A stretch of DNA of 64,000 nucleotides. Source: Hordeum vulgare subsp. vulgare (taxonomy: Eukaryota > Streptophyta > Magnoliopsida > Poales > Poaceae). Where the stretch lies: NCBI RefSeq assembly GCF_904849725.1, contig NC_058521.1, positions 338,380,638-338,444,637 on the forward strand. Direction: 5' to 3'. Positions 34,084-45,070 of the stretch are shown here, piece after piece (within the stretch, counting starts at the first letter, position 1; every line of letters begins with the position of its first letter). The translations under genes and the position numbers were made by a program. The notes under the pieces are model-generated. The model was not told the origin of the DNA and made no database searches. It saw only the letters and a list, made by a program, of their open reading frames with translations.

Positions 34084-34747
34084 ATGTCCGCCACCGCTAG
34101 CTCCTCTGCGGTTAAGCGCCACGGGAGGAAGATGCTTGGTCCATCGCCGGCATCCATGGCCTTGGCAGCGCCGTATCCACCATTGGCATCTTCACCGAGG
34201 ACAGTAGCTCATTCGGTGCAGCCGCCGGCGGGGATGCTACCGTTGGTACCTTGCCCTAGCTGCGGCATTCGGTCTACAATTCGTCTTGTGTCAAAATCGG
34301 AGACAAATCCTGGCAGGATTTTCTACAAGTGCCCCAATCATCATGTAAGATTTTATACGAGTGCCCCAACCGATTTGATGTTTCTGTGTTCGACATGTTC
34401 CTGTGTTATTTGTTGGCTGAATTTTCTTACTCAATTTGTGTGAGATTCCACCAAATCCTTGCCAACATTATTACTGGGAAGATGGACCAGACAACTATTT
34501 TGATTTTTTGGTGAGAGGTGGGTACATCAGCCATGGATTGAGCAGTTTTGATTCGGCTGGTGTCATTGCAAGTGAAGAGATAGAAGTGCAAGAGGAATGT
34601 GCAGGAGCAATGCAGAGCACTGTTGAGACTGTGGTGAATGCGGATGTACTGAAGAAGATGAATGAGCTTATTTTTCTTTGTAAGAGTATTCTCAGTGCAC
34701 TTGTTGTATTGATTGCAGTAGTGGTGTATGTAGGTTTTAAGAAGTGA
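34084..34747 (+). CDS. GRF-type zinc-finger protein with C-terminal membrane segment (two exons)
   Basis: Exon 1 is 34084-34344 (87 codons) and exon 2 is 34445-34747 including the stop, giving 187 residues. The intron starts with GTAAGA and ends at TGTGTGAG, phase 0. Residues about 58-100 form a GRF zinc finger: CPSCG, NPGRIFYKCPN, and after the splice PCQHYYWEDG. The motif is split exactly by the intron, and joining restores the spacing of Cys, Cys, Cys, Cys plus YYWED, which supports the model. GRF fingers bind single-stranded nucleic acid in known proteins such as topoisomerase III and NEIL3. Residues about 160-185 form a hydrophobic helix (SALVVLIAVVVYVGFKK), suggesting a tail-anchored membrane protein. 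A run of 16 C lies just upstream (34043-34058). No frame disruption is seen. A function within the transposon is unknown. Confidence 0.8.
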
Positions 34748-35020
34748 TGTGGTAGTGATGTATCCAGTGTTGATGTATGCACTGTTGATTTATCCAGATC
34801 TTGATCATGTACTGTGGTAATGAATTTGAAGTAAAATTTGGCAGCATTTTGTTTGTTTTCCTGTACTGTGCCAGCATTTTTTCAATAGCATTGAGAACAC
34901 AAATAAACAGTAATTGAACTTAGAAGTAGTTTCAAAGATAGATTATAGGAAATAGCATTACATTTCCATGGGAGTACTCTTATCCATGGTTTGTGTGAAA
35001 CCCAAAGGCACATCCCAGCA

Positions 35021-35572
35021 TCAGGTTTCATTACAAACCTTGCTGCTACCTCCATGACACTGGTTCAAATTGCCTTTCTGAGCTTTGACCTTAAACCTAG
35101 GACTGCCCCTAATTCCAGTATTAAACTGAGGAGACTTAGGGCTTAGTACAGCAGGAAGATCAGGTGTACCACTAACATGAATGTCATCAATTGCATTGTC
35201 AAATGTCATGCCTTTATGGTCCACAAACAACTGAAAATACTGAAATTTTGGAACAACTGCTGTCATGTGCAATGTGTCAGTGTCGCAGTCCACAATCCGG
35301 AGACCATCAGCTAGATTTTTTCCAGGGAGCAACCAATACAAAGTGAAGTTCGATTGGTCACTGTATCCTAATTGTTGCATAAAATCAGTGAGCCAGAGAG
35401 GAGACCATGTATCTACTTCACATCCATCAAACACAGCATCTTTGCCATCAACATATGACTTTGACTTGCCAAATCCGCAAAAAAAAACATCATAATTGAT
35501 TTCTACACTGAAAAGCTCCTCTTGTGGTCCTAGATTGCAAAGGATCGGGTCACTGATTAGGGTTACGAGCAC
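35021..35572 (-). CDS. PB1-like domain ORF (N-terminal part of MULE transposase)
   Basis: An open frame of about 183 codons without an ATG at its 5' end; a stop lies directly upstream, next to a splice-acceptor-like CCCTGTTAG. A 5' exon is therefore expected between 35573 and 35820, where WRHIYDDPEILLRDM-like sequence is open, but the exact splice is unresolved. The core has FFCGFGKSKSYVDGK, DTWSPLWLTDFMQQLGY and YWLLPGKNLADGLRIV, motifs I recognise from the PB1-like domain at the N-terminus of grass MULE transposases. The usual central MULE catalytic domain and SWIM zinc finger are absent, and the frame ends after a basic tail. It converges on the GRF gene. It could be a truncated transposase or a stand-alone regulator. 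Confidence 0.65.
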   Translation of the reverse strand: MLVTLISDPILCNLGPQEELFSVEINYDVFFCGFGKSKSYVDGKDAVFDGCEVDTWSPLWLTDFMQQLGYSDQSNFTLYWLLPGKNLADGLRIVDCDTDTLHMTAVVPKFQYFQLFVDHKGMTFDNAIDDIHVSGTPDLPAVLSPKSPQFNTGIRGSPRFKVKAQKGNLNQCHGGSSKVCNET

Positions 35573-35851
35573 CTAACAGGGGAGAGATTGGGATTAGGGT
35601 TAGGAGCTGTTACCATATCGCGGAGGAGGATCTCCGGGTCGTCGTAGATGTGGCGCCATCCTAGCGTCGCCGTCCTCGGACAACCGCCGGCAGCGACCCC
35701 CTCTTCTCTCTGGAGCAGAGCCACCGCCGTCAATCCCCTGTTTTCGCCGGACAGGGAGATGGAGAGGTGTGGGGAAAAGGAAGAGGGACCGCGATAGAAA
35801 GTGATTTAGGGTTACAGGTGTTTTCTGCAAATATACACGGCCGGTCGTTAC

Positions 35852-36021
35852 CCCGCCCGGGCCCTCTGGTGTCGACGTGGCACTGGTCAGCGGCGGTCAG
35901 ACGAGATTAGGACCTCGGATGAACAACTTAAAAGATATGGGACTCAGATATGCATTTTGAAAGAATTAGGACCCAAGTGACACTTTCAGAAAAGAATTAG
36001 GACCGCGCTTGCATTTAACTC
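35852..36021 (-). repeat. MULE right terminal inverted repeat
   Basis: Inverse of 33782-33952, ending GCTTGCATTTAACTC at 36021. Confidence 0.95.
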
Positions 36022-36030
36022 TTTTTGTAT
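36022..36030. repeat. MULE target-site duplication, right copy
   Basis: TTTTTGTAT, identical to the left copy at 33773-33781. Confidence 0.95.
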
Positions 36031-39000
36031 TAGGAGAGCAGCTCCCGATCGTGCCTCCTCGCGCCCGCAACCTGCACACCTCGCCGGAGCACCAAACCAG
36101 CAACAGTTCCCGTGCTTGCAGCCCAATCCATTCCGCGGTGCCCGAGCACCACCTCTTGGAGCTCGACCTCTCGCGCTCACCTCGCCGTCCTCGCACGCCT
36201 GCATGCTGGCATCCTCCTGTCCTGCTCAAGCAGACCTCTCGCCGTGGTGAGGTGAGCCAGACCGTCTGCCCTTTGGTCGACCCCTCCTTCCATCTGCTTC
36301 TCTCTCAATATCTCTCTCTGTCTCACTGTTCCCGCGGCACGAAGGAGATGGCCATGGCTACCCCATGAAGCTTCTCTGGCGGTCGCCTTCGGCCCGCCTC
36401 CGGCCAGGTCCGACGACCATGAGCACCATTCCCCCTCCAATCTCGCAGCTAGGCCGGTTTCCCGTGACTTCTCCTTTTCCCATTTTTTATCTCTCTGATG
36501 GCCTCCCTCTCTCTTCTGTTCGCCTACAGGAGTCGCCATGGACTGATGGACATCACTGGAAGCAACTGCCGCCGTCGCTGGTCGCCTCCACCCTGTACCG
36601 GCCAAAAACCAAACGCGTGCGAGCTCCTCGTCCCAGATCGAGGCCTTCCCTATGTTCTCTTGCCTCCCTCGCCCGTTTCCCACCATCGTTCAGTCCTAGA
36701 TTCATTCTTGCACATGAGCTTATTTAGTGTGCCACTGTTTATTTTCAACAAACACCTGCCAGTCGAATTTGCTAGCATAGCCAGCCTCAGTTCATGAGGT
36801 CCTGTGTTCAATCCAATGCGTCTCCAACCTTTGGTTTTTGTCCTCTGTTTTAGCACGCGAGCGACACTGTTTTTTGTTTCATTTCATTCAGATGAGCTCG
36901 AAGGGATGTGCTATATTGCGCCAAACTCACCCATTATCATAATCCCTTCTTAGTCCAGCTGGTTTGTACGTGCTACTGCAACTAGAAGAGCGTGGGTTTG
37001 ACTCCAGACACCCGATATTTTCACTGGTTGTTATGACCACATGACCACTTGGGTTGTATTTGTTCGGTTTGACAAATTTAATATTAACAAGGACATGCAT
37101 ATTTTCAGGAAAAGCCAGTATTTGCAAACGCTAATAAATAAATAACCATTCATTGGATTAAAATGTTTAGAATTTTTGCATATATTAACAATATCCAACT
37201 TTCATCCATGATAAGACATTTAAAAGTACTGTTTGCATTAATCTGTGTAAATGCCATGTTAAAACCGTTTGTCTTATAACTAATTAATCATAGCTACGAT
37301 TAAAATGTTTTACATATGTAACTTTCTTACAAAAATGAGTAGAATCACATGATCCACTTTATTTTCCTTTTAATAAATATTAACTATATTTATGCAAAAC
37401 AAGACCCAATTCACAATATGCATATGAGGTCGTTCCGGAAATGCTATATGTTGCTTCCGGGCCCATTTAAAATGCTAGGTGATGTTGTTATTTATGCTTC
37501 ACCCTTGACATGTTTAAAAACATTTAAACTTCCTGTGTAAATAAACTAGATTGAAATAAATGTTTGGAATGTGAAGTTTCATCAATATTGCATATTGAAC
37601 TTCACTTCATTTGTAATGTTTGATTGTTGCATGTTGTCATGCCATACCTATTAAACTGGACATGAATCATATTCGTTTGAACATCATGTCATGAATATGT
37701 TGTGGTTTTTACAGTCTTATTTGTTTGTTTCTGGATTGCTTCTTCTTGATAGAGTTCTGAAATCAATTCGGAGTGTGAGGATTCGTTCGACTATGCATAT
37801 TCGTCTAGTTCACGGATTCATTCTTCTTCGAAGCGGGATCTCACGCAAGATAACCATTTCCTTGGATACCACTACTATCATTGCTATGCTTGTTTTCTTC
37901 TTTCTATCGCTATGTCTCGCTGCCTACTACTTATTTTTCAAGCCTCCCAACATTGCCACGAAAAGCCTCTAACCCCTCCATGTCCTAGCAAACCATTGTC
38001 TGGCTAAGTTACCGCTTGCTCAGCCCTTCTTATAGCATTGCTAGTTGCAGGTGCACGCTGTTCCATGTGGCAACATGGATATCTTGGGATATCACAACAT
38101 TATTGCGATTTAATTTAATGCACATATATACTTGGTAAAAGGTGGAAGGCTTGGCCTTTTGCTCGGTCTTTTGTTCCACCTTTTCCGCCCTAGTTACTTG
38201 TGTATCGTTGTTATGTTCCGTATTGAGAGCTCGTAACATGCTTGGGGTTGTTATGGGGACCCCCTTGATTTTTGTTTTGGGATATAACTCTTCTCGCAAG
38301 GCCCAACATTGGTACTATTTGCTTAATAACTAGTATTAAAATTTCGATAGGGTATTGATCACCCGGTGGATAATTAAGCACAACCCGTACCAGTGCTCAT
38401 CATAAGTTTTGGTTCAAAACGGGTTGCCTGTGGGGCGCCTCGAGGAAACTCGGGGATTACTTTCCTCGTAGCTAGTCCCATTGGGATATGTTCTGAGAAC
38501 GAGATACGCGGCTCCTATCGGGTTCATCGACACGTCGGGCAGCCTTGTTGAATTTGTTTTACCTTTCTCGAAATCCTTGTGCACGGGATTTCGAGGATAG
38601 TTTCGGCTATCTCGAGGTTGAGGTTTTCCACATGGATTCTAAGTAGACTACGTGTTTTCCAAGGTTGAAGTTTTTGATGCAGCTTGTGGCTACTTTGTGA
38701 TGGATGAGTTAGTGCACTCCTGCAGGGTTCAATCTTTGGAAAAGTCATGCCTGTCGTTATGTGCAACTTGGAAATTTTTGTAACACTCGGTCATAGCAAA
38801 CATTAAGTAAACTCAAATAAATTACACCAACTATGTGTGTAACCGTGACCATCTCTTCTTGTGAGGTTTGAACCAAGAAAAGAACATCGTGGGGTTATGA
38901 TTGACTCGTAAGTAGGTGTTCAGGATGACTTCTTGATCATTACTAGTTCACGTCCGATTATCCGTAGATCACTCTTTTTATTCTTGTACTCGTAAGTTAG

Positions 39001-39510
39001 CTAGATATAAAATGATTAGTGCTTGTTGCAGCCTCACCAGTCAACCATGCCTCAATAATTAAGCTTTTCTAATATTGATATCGTTGGAAATAAGATTGCC
39101 AAGTCCTCGTGGCTTGCACATTACTACAAGAACAATTGCAGGTACAGGTAATGCGATGATTTGACGTGAGGGCGATACTTGTTTGATTTGGAGTTCTTAT
39201 TCTTCTTCTTTGTCTATATTAGGATGGGTTCCAGACCGACAGCCTAGGATTAGCAAGGATGGATGCCGCTTTTTATCATTTCTTTTCGTCTGTAGTCAAA
39301 TCCTACTTTTATGTATGATGATTGTTATGTACGATTGTAGTTGAGATGATCATGATTTAGCTTGTGGCGAGTGTAAGACAGTTCCATATACTCATCTCCG
39401 CTTCACATGTACTTGTAATGATATCCATTCTTGCAAAACAATGAGTTGCGCTTATATCCCTATCGAGGCCCTCGAGCCAAAATAAGGATAGGACCACATC
39501 TTGGGCATTA
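36031..39510 (+). mobile_element. Probable Gypsy LTR or LTR-derived sequence
   Basis: This is a long non-coding stretch: GC-rich at 36031-36700, AT-rich at 36900-37700, then CCTCGAGGAAACTCGGGGATT (about 38440) and CGAGCCAAAATAAGGATAGG (about 39475), ending TTGGGCATTACAT near 39510. This composition change and the closing motif resemble the very long LTRs of some Triticeae Gypsy elements, like the 4.2-kb LTR at 49565. No primer-binding site follows. The MULE inserted at its left edge or in the sequence before it. No gene is supported. Confidence 0.35.
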
Positions 39511-41261
39511 CATATATACAGGCTTCACGTCCATAAACAAGTATACCAACTCATGCCTACATCTACTACTATTACTCCACTCATCGATCGCTATCTAGTA
39601 TGCATCTAGAGTATTAAGTATGAAATAGAGTGATGCTTGGAACAAGATGACATGTTGTAGACAAAGTAAACTCAAGCAATATGAATAAGCCCCATCATTT
39701 TATCCTTAATGGCAACAATACAAATATGTGTCATGACCCTTTTTGTCACTGGGATTGAACACCACAAGATTGAACCCATCACAACGCACCACTCCCACTA
39801 AAGATAAAGCAAGCTAGTTGGCCAAACCAAACCGATAGACCGGAAACAAATACCAAGCTATATAAAAGAATTCAGAAAAGATTCAATTGATATTCGTTAC
39901 TAATCCAATTATAAACCAACAATTCATCGGATCCCAACAAACACACTGCAAAGAACATTACATCGAATAGATCACCGCGGGAATAGATCACCGAATGGAC
40001 CTGTAGGCTACGGTGGACTACTCACACAACATCATAGATGCAACGAAGTTGACGTAGATGGCCTCCATGATCAAGACACCCCCTCACAGGCACTAAAAAA
40101 GGTCTCCGGATGGCCTCCCATCAGAACACAGACTTGCGGCTACGAAAATAGTGTTTCGGGTGCCTCTCTATTGTTTTCTTGATATTTAAGAATTTTGAGG
40201 GGTGGAATTGGGTCAGAAGGAGCCTTGAGGGGCCCACAAGGCAAGAGGGTGCGCCTACCCCCAAGGCGCGCCTTATTGCCTTGCCATCTCCTCGTGTGTT
40301 GCCTAGTCTCCCTCCAAAGCTCCACAAATTATGTTGGTCCAGGAAACATCATCAAAAGGTGTCTTAGCGTTTGAACTCCTTGGTACCGGTTTACTTAAAA
40401 GCCAAAAACATGGAGAAAACAATAATTGGTACTTGGCACTTGGTAATAGTTTAGTTCCCAAAAATGATACAAAATAGCATATAATTGCATATAAAACCTC
40501 CAAGATTGATAATATTATAGAATGGAACGGTAAGAAATTATAGATACATTGGAGACCTATCAACATCCCAAGCTTAATTCATGCTCGTCGTGCAACACTC
40601 TACCCAACATGTAATTTGTTTTAGGTTATATCTTGAGAAATGATGAAGTAATTGATAGCAACATAATAGTATCCATAAACGTAAACAACATACTCACTCA
40701 TGAACCTTAAAGAATGTTATTCCCTACTCATTTTGTCATATTAGCACGACCTGACTCCTTGCTCACTGTGTAAGTATAAATCCTGAGCACCTCGGTGTCA
40801 AGTCAGATAATTGGATCGTACTTCTAACGTGCTTCAGCATTTTCAAACTCACTCAATACATGAGCATGAACCATGGATATGGCATATGGGTGGAGTAGAA
40901 TATGGTGGTAGAGATGAAAAGGAGTCAAAGTGGAAAGAAAGTCTCACATCAACTAGGCGGACCAACGGGCTATGGAGATGCCCATTAATCGATATCAACG
41001 TGAGGAGTAGGGATTGCCATGCAACAGATGCACTAGAGATATAAGTGTATGAAAGCTTAAATGTAACCAAGTGGGTGTGCAGAACTTGCTTTCTCATGAA
41101 GACCTCAGGCATTTGAGGAAGCACGACATCAGAATATACAAGCCAAGTTCTATAATTAAAAATTCCCACTAGAATATGAAGATGACAATTCTATAGACTC
41201 TCTATATGAAGAACATGTACGCTACAAGCATTCTAAGTGGGAAGAGTCCTAGTCGCTGATA
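39511..41261 (-). mobile_element. Reverse-oriented Athila-type Gypsy LTR and internal sequence
   Basis: On the minus strand, 40560-39690 resembles part of an Athila-lineage LTR: TTCTTGATATTTAAG..., a region around 40010-40070 (AGTAGTCCACCGTAGCC), then AATTGTTGGTTTATAATTGG. The adjoining 40561-41261 (CATCCCAAGCTTAATTCATGC then CTCGTCG) resembles the 3' internal region of the same class. It is interrupted at 41262 by a plus-strand LTR and seems to resume at about 42780. Confidence 0.45.
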
Positions 41262-42780
41262 CGTCTCAAACGTATCTATAATTTTTGATGGTTTCATGCG
41301 GTTATCTTGTCAACTTTGGATGTTTTATATACCTTTTATATCTTTTTTGGGACTAACTTATTAATTCAGAGCCATGTGCCAGTTCCTATTTTTTCTGTGT
41401 TTTTGACTCTTTTCAGATCTGATTTTGGAACGGAGTCCAAACGGAGTAAAATCCCCGAAATGAATTTTTCCAGAACAGAAGAAGATCGGGGGACATGAGG
41501 GCCAAGGCACGAGGCCCACAGAGGGCCCACAAGCCCTGTAGCCACGGCTAGGGGGCGCGGCTACCAGGCTTGTGGCACCCCTGGAGCTCCCCTGCCCTAG
41601 ATCTTTGGCCTATATATTCCCTAAAATCCCAGAAAAAATCAGGGCGTCCACGAAACCACTTTTCCGCCGCCGCAAGCTTCCGTTTCCGCGAGATCTCATC
41701 TGGAGACCCTTCCCGGTGCCCTGCCGGAGGGGACTTTGGAGCTGGAGGGCTTCCACATCAACACAATTGCCTCTCCAATGACTCGTGAGTAGTCTACTTC
41801 AGACCTACGGGTCCGTAGTTAGTAGCTAGATGGTTTCTTCTCTCTCTTGGATCTTCAATACAAAGTTATCCATGATCCTCATGGAGATTTATCCGATGTA
41901 ATCATCTTTGGCGATGTGTTTGTCGAGATCCGATGAATTGTGGATTTGTGATCAGATGATCTATGATTTATATTTGAGTCTTTCTTGATTTCTTATATGC
42001 ATGATTTGATATCCTTGTAAGTCTCTCTGAGTCTTGGGTTTTGTTTGGCCAACTAGATCAATGATTCTTGCAATGGGAGAAGTGCTTGGTTTTGGGTTCA
42101 TACCGTGCGGTGACCTTTCCGAGTGACAGAAGGGGCAGCAAGGCACGCATCGTGTTGTTTCCATCAAGGGTAACAAGATGGGCTTTCATCATAGATTTGA
42201 GATTGTCCATCTACATCATGTCATCTGGCTTAAGGCGTTACTCTGTTCTTATGAACTCAATACACTAGATGCATGCTGGATAGCGGTCGACGTGTGGAGT
42301 AATAGTAGTAGATGCAGAAAGTATCGGTGTACTTGTTTTGGACGTGATGCCTATATGTATGATCATTGCCATAGATAACGTCATGACTTTGCGCGGTTCT
42401 ATCAATTGCTCGACAATAATTTGTTCACCCGCCGTCTACTTGCTTTCATACGACCCCCGGGTCTACTCAGCTTTTACTTTTACTTTGCTTTGTTTACTTT
42501 TTGCTTTCAGTTCTCACTTTGCAAACAATTTATAAGGGATTGACAACCCCTTCATAGCGTTGGGTGCAAGCTCTTTGTGTTTGTGCAGGTACTTGTGACT
42601 TGACGCGATCCTCCTACTAGATTGATACCTTGGTTCTCAAACTCAGGGAAATACTTACTGCCGCTGTGCTACATCACCCTTTCCTCTTCAAGGGAACACC
42701 AACGCAAGTCTCCAAGGCCGCTGGGGAATCCTTTGCATACTTGCCAAGGAAATCCCTATAGGCTTAGCCAGCAGCACTCC
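41262..42780 (+). mobile_element. Solo Gypsy LTR, Sabrina/WHAM type
   Basis: Starts TGATACGTCTCAAACGTATC. A TATA region TATATATTCC is at 41611-41620. Later recognisable stretches are GCCGCCGCAAGCTTCCG, GACCTACGGGTCCGTAG, TTGGATCTTCAATACAAAG, CGAGATCCGATGAATTGTGG, ATACCGTGCGGTGACC and TGCATGCTGGATAGCGGTCG. The end is near 42720-42780 and is not exact. Neither coding sequence nor a primer-binding site adjoins it, so it is probably a solo LTR formed by recombination. Small open frames within it are not genes. Confidence 0.75.
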
Positions 42781-44032
42781 CTCAAAGCACAAGTGTAGAA
42801 ATAGATAGTAGCACTACCCCTTCTCTCTTTTATCTCATTTTTATATTTATCTTCCTATTGTTTTTATTTTCTCTTTTTTTACCTTTTTTATTTCTTTCTT
42901 TCGTTTTTTATTTCTTATTTTTGTTAATTGTTCTGTCGGAGTCTCATCTCGACCTATGGGGGAATCATACTATCCATCAACCTTTCCTCACTGGGACAAT
43001 GCTCTAATAATGATGATCATCACACTTTTATCTACTTACAACTCTATATGAAAATTACTATACAAGATGACTCTATATGAATGCCTTTGGTAGCGTACCA
43101 GGATGTGCAATGAGCTAGCGTAGCATGTAGGTAATGATCAACGGTGTCATTGCCACAAATACTATGTGAGCTACATGATCATTCAAATCAATATGATGAT
43201 CAACAAACAAGTCATGAGACGGAACGATGGAAGTTGTATTTCAATATATCTCAGAATGGCTATGGAAATGCCATGATAGTTAGGTATGGTGTCTGTTTTG
43301 AAGAAGATATAGGGTGGCTTATGTGTGATAGACTTTGCAACATCACGGAGTTTGGACGTACCAAGGAAGGTTGCACCGATCCTCGAGGTGAGAATGGGCA
43401 ATGCACGGTATTGAAGAGGATAACAAATATGGAAACGTGACAGTGCGCATATCCATGGATTCACATTAGTCATAAAGAAATCATGTACTTATTGCAAAGC
43501 CTATTAGCTCTCTGAAGCAAATTAATACCACATAACCCTAGGGAGAAGGTTGGTAGGAGTTAACCATCGCACCCAACCAACCCAAACAACACATAGAATT
43601 TCATTCACACATAAGAACGTTCACACATCATCATCATCATACCATAACCAATATTTAGATGAGTACTTAATAACATGCTTTAACAATGATATTTATACTA
43701 AAAAGTAATCATGTATTCATGTCCTTTCATATTAATACATCAATATAATTTACCCACAGTTCTCTTTTAATGAGCAACAAGAAAGTTTTTATTGTATCCT
43801 CCTTGAATATCTATCCTTCTTAGATTAGTCTTTTAACCCGTGAACATTGCAATTACTATTTATTAGAATCTAAAAAATATTTAAGTGAAGCATGAGAGTA
43901 CAATTATTTCTATATAAAATATACATGCCTCCATGCTCGAAAAGATATAAGTGCAGCACCAGAGAAACCGCCTAGCTCAAAAGATATAGGTGAATGATAT
44001 AGAGTATTCTAACAATTTATGATGATCACATT
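42781..44032 (-). mobile_element. Non-coding Gypsy internal sequence, probably continuing 39511-41261
   Basis: A T-rich run at 42820-42935 (TTTTTATATTTATC, TTTTATTTCTTTC) is followed by CATCGACCTATGGG-like text and AT-rich sequence with ATCATCATCATCATACC near 43629. The frame at 43144-43440 is open for 98 codons but shows no recognised domain and sits in repeat sequence. I treat the whole stretch as degraded retrotransposon. Confidence 0.35.
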
Positions 44033-45070
44033 GTCGGTGTCAAAACCGGCTGATCTCGAATAGCGTGTCCGAACTATGGATCTAGGGTCGATGGGTAAAA
44101 AGAGACGAAGAAGAATGTGTTTTACCCAGGTTCGGGCCCTCTTGATGGAGGTAAAACCCTACGTCCTACTCTTGTTGATATTAATGGAGAAGTACAAAGT
44201 ACATAGTTTATCTACTTCGATATCGGATGTTGTGGTCTAAACCCTAATTATAATGAGCTTAATGTTTCCTATGAGCTATGTCCCCCTAGGTTATATATAG
44301 ATTCCATGGGTGCTAGGGTTACACAAGGTCCGTTACAATAGAGAAGGAATATGCCGATTACTACATTGCCTTTGATTGTATGCCAAGTCTTCGGAAGAGT
44401 CCATCTTGAGTCCGATGCTTCTATACACGGTCGAACATGCCCAAGAGTTAGACCCATGAGAATAATAAGACTACTAGAGGACCCCTTAGTCCCGAACTCC
44501 TCAGTAGCCCCCGAACTGGCCTCGAATGCCGAAACCTTCATCACTTGGTCACTTCATGAGGACTCTGGCTTGCGTGGCGAGTTCTTGTCTTCCTATAACC
44601 GATGATAGCTCGGCTGCCAATGACCTCCTGTCCTTCAAATGTATAAACAAAGATGTATATATATAAATTTTAATTTCCAGGCTGATTGTTCGACGTTGTG
44701 TAGCGTATTTCCTTATTCGAAAGGCCGCGACTTGTCAAGGATTGTTGCCTTTTTATGAAAGAGTGGTTCGAGACTGTCTTACTCACATGTTCCATCACTC
44801 AGTGCCCCTCTTTTCTAGGGATATGGTTTATGGTTCGGGTTTATAACACACGCACCCATAATCGCATGATTTTTTTGGGAAGTGGGAGAGTTAACGGCAT
44901 AGTAGCGGGGCCTTCAGTATTCTGGCGAGTCATAAAAGGTAAAACCGTCACACCAGCCCCTTCACGCATCTCAGATCTCGCAACCCCATCGCCATTCCCC
45001 GCTCGCAATGCTCCAACACCCAAGCTTCGCCTCTCCTCCCATCTGTTTGAATCCCTCCATCAATCTGGCA
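44033..45070 (+). mobile_element. Gypsy LTR and leader of a degraded element
   Basis: Starts TGTCGGTGTCAAAACCGGC, a common Triticeae Gypsy LTR start. TTTACCCAGGTTCGGGCCC then GGTAAAACCCTACGTCCTAC follows (about 44122-44170), with a TATA box TTATATATAG at 44291-44300. The LTR/leader boundary is not located. The PF04195-like ORF follows directly. Confidence 0.6.

Larger units (their letters stand above)
33782..36021 (+). mobile_element. MULE (Mutator-like) transposon with two convergent genes
   Basis: The 2240-bp element has terminal inverted repeats of 171 bp (33782-33952) and 170 bp (35852-36021) that I align with about five differences. A perfect 9-bp direct repeat TTTTTGTAT flanks it (33773-33781 and 36022-36030). 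Long inverted repeats with a 9-bp target duplication are the hallmark of the Mutator superfamily. Inside lie a plus-strand GRF zinc-finger gene (34084-34747) and a minus-strand PB1-like ORF (35572-35021), converging on each other. There is no transposase catalytic domain, so the element is non-autonomous. The perfect target duplication and similar ends suggest recent insertion. Confidence 0.95.

Noticed and set aside
35966..36797. Frames of 72-169 codons on both strands right of the MULE
   Set aside because: GC-rich LTR-like sequence; overlapping frames with no domain and no supporting splice or start context.
37691..37972. 93-codon frame with a hydrophobic C-terminus, considered as a membrane protein gene
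   Set aside because: It is in LTR-like sequence, has no homologue that I recognise, and the hydrophobic stretch is short and phenylalanine/leucine-rich from T-rich DNA.
43144..43440. 98-codon frame considered as a possible small gene
   Set aside because: No recognisable domain, lies in AT-rich degraded Gypsy internal sequence, and a 96-codon frame overlaps it on the other strand.
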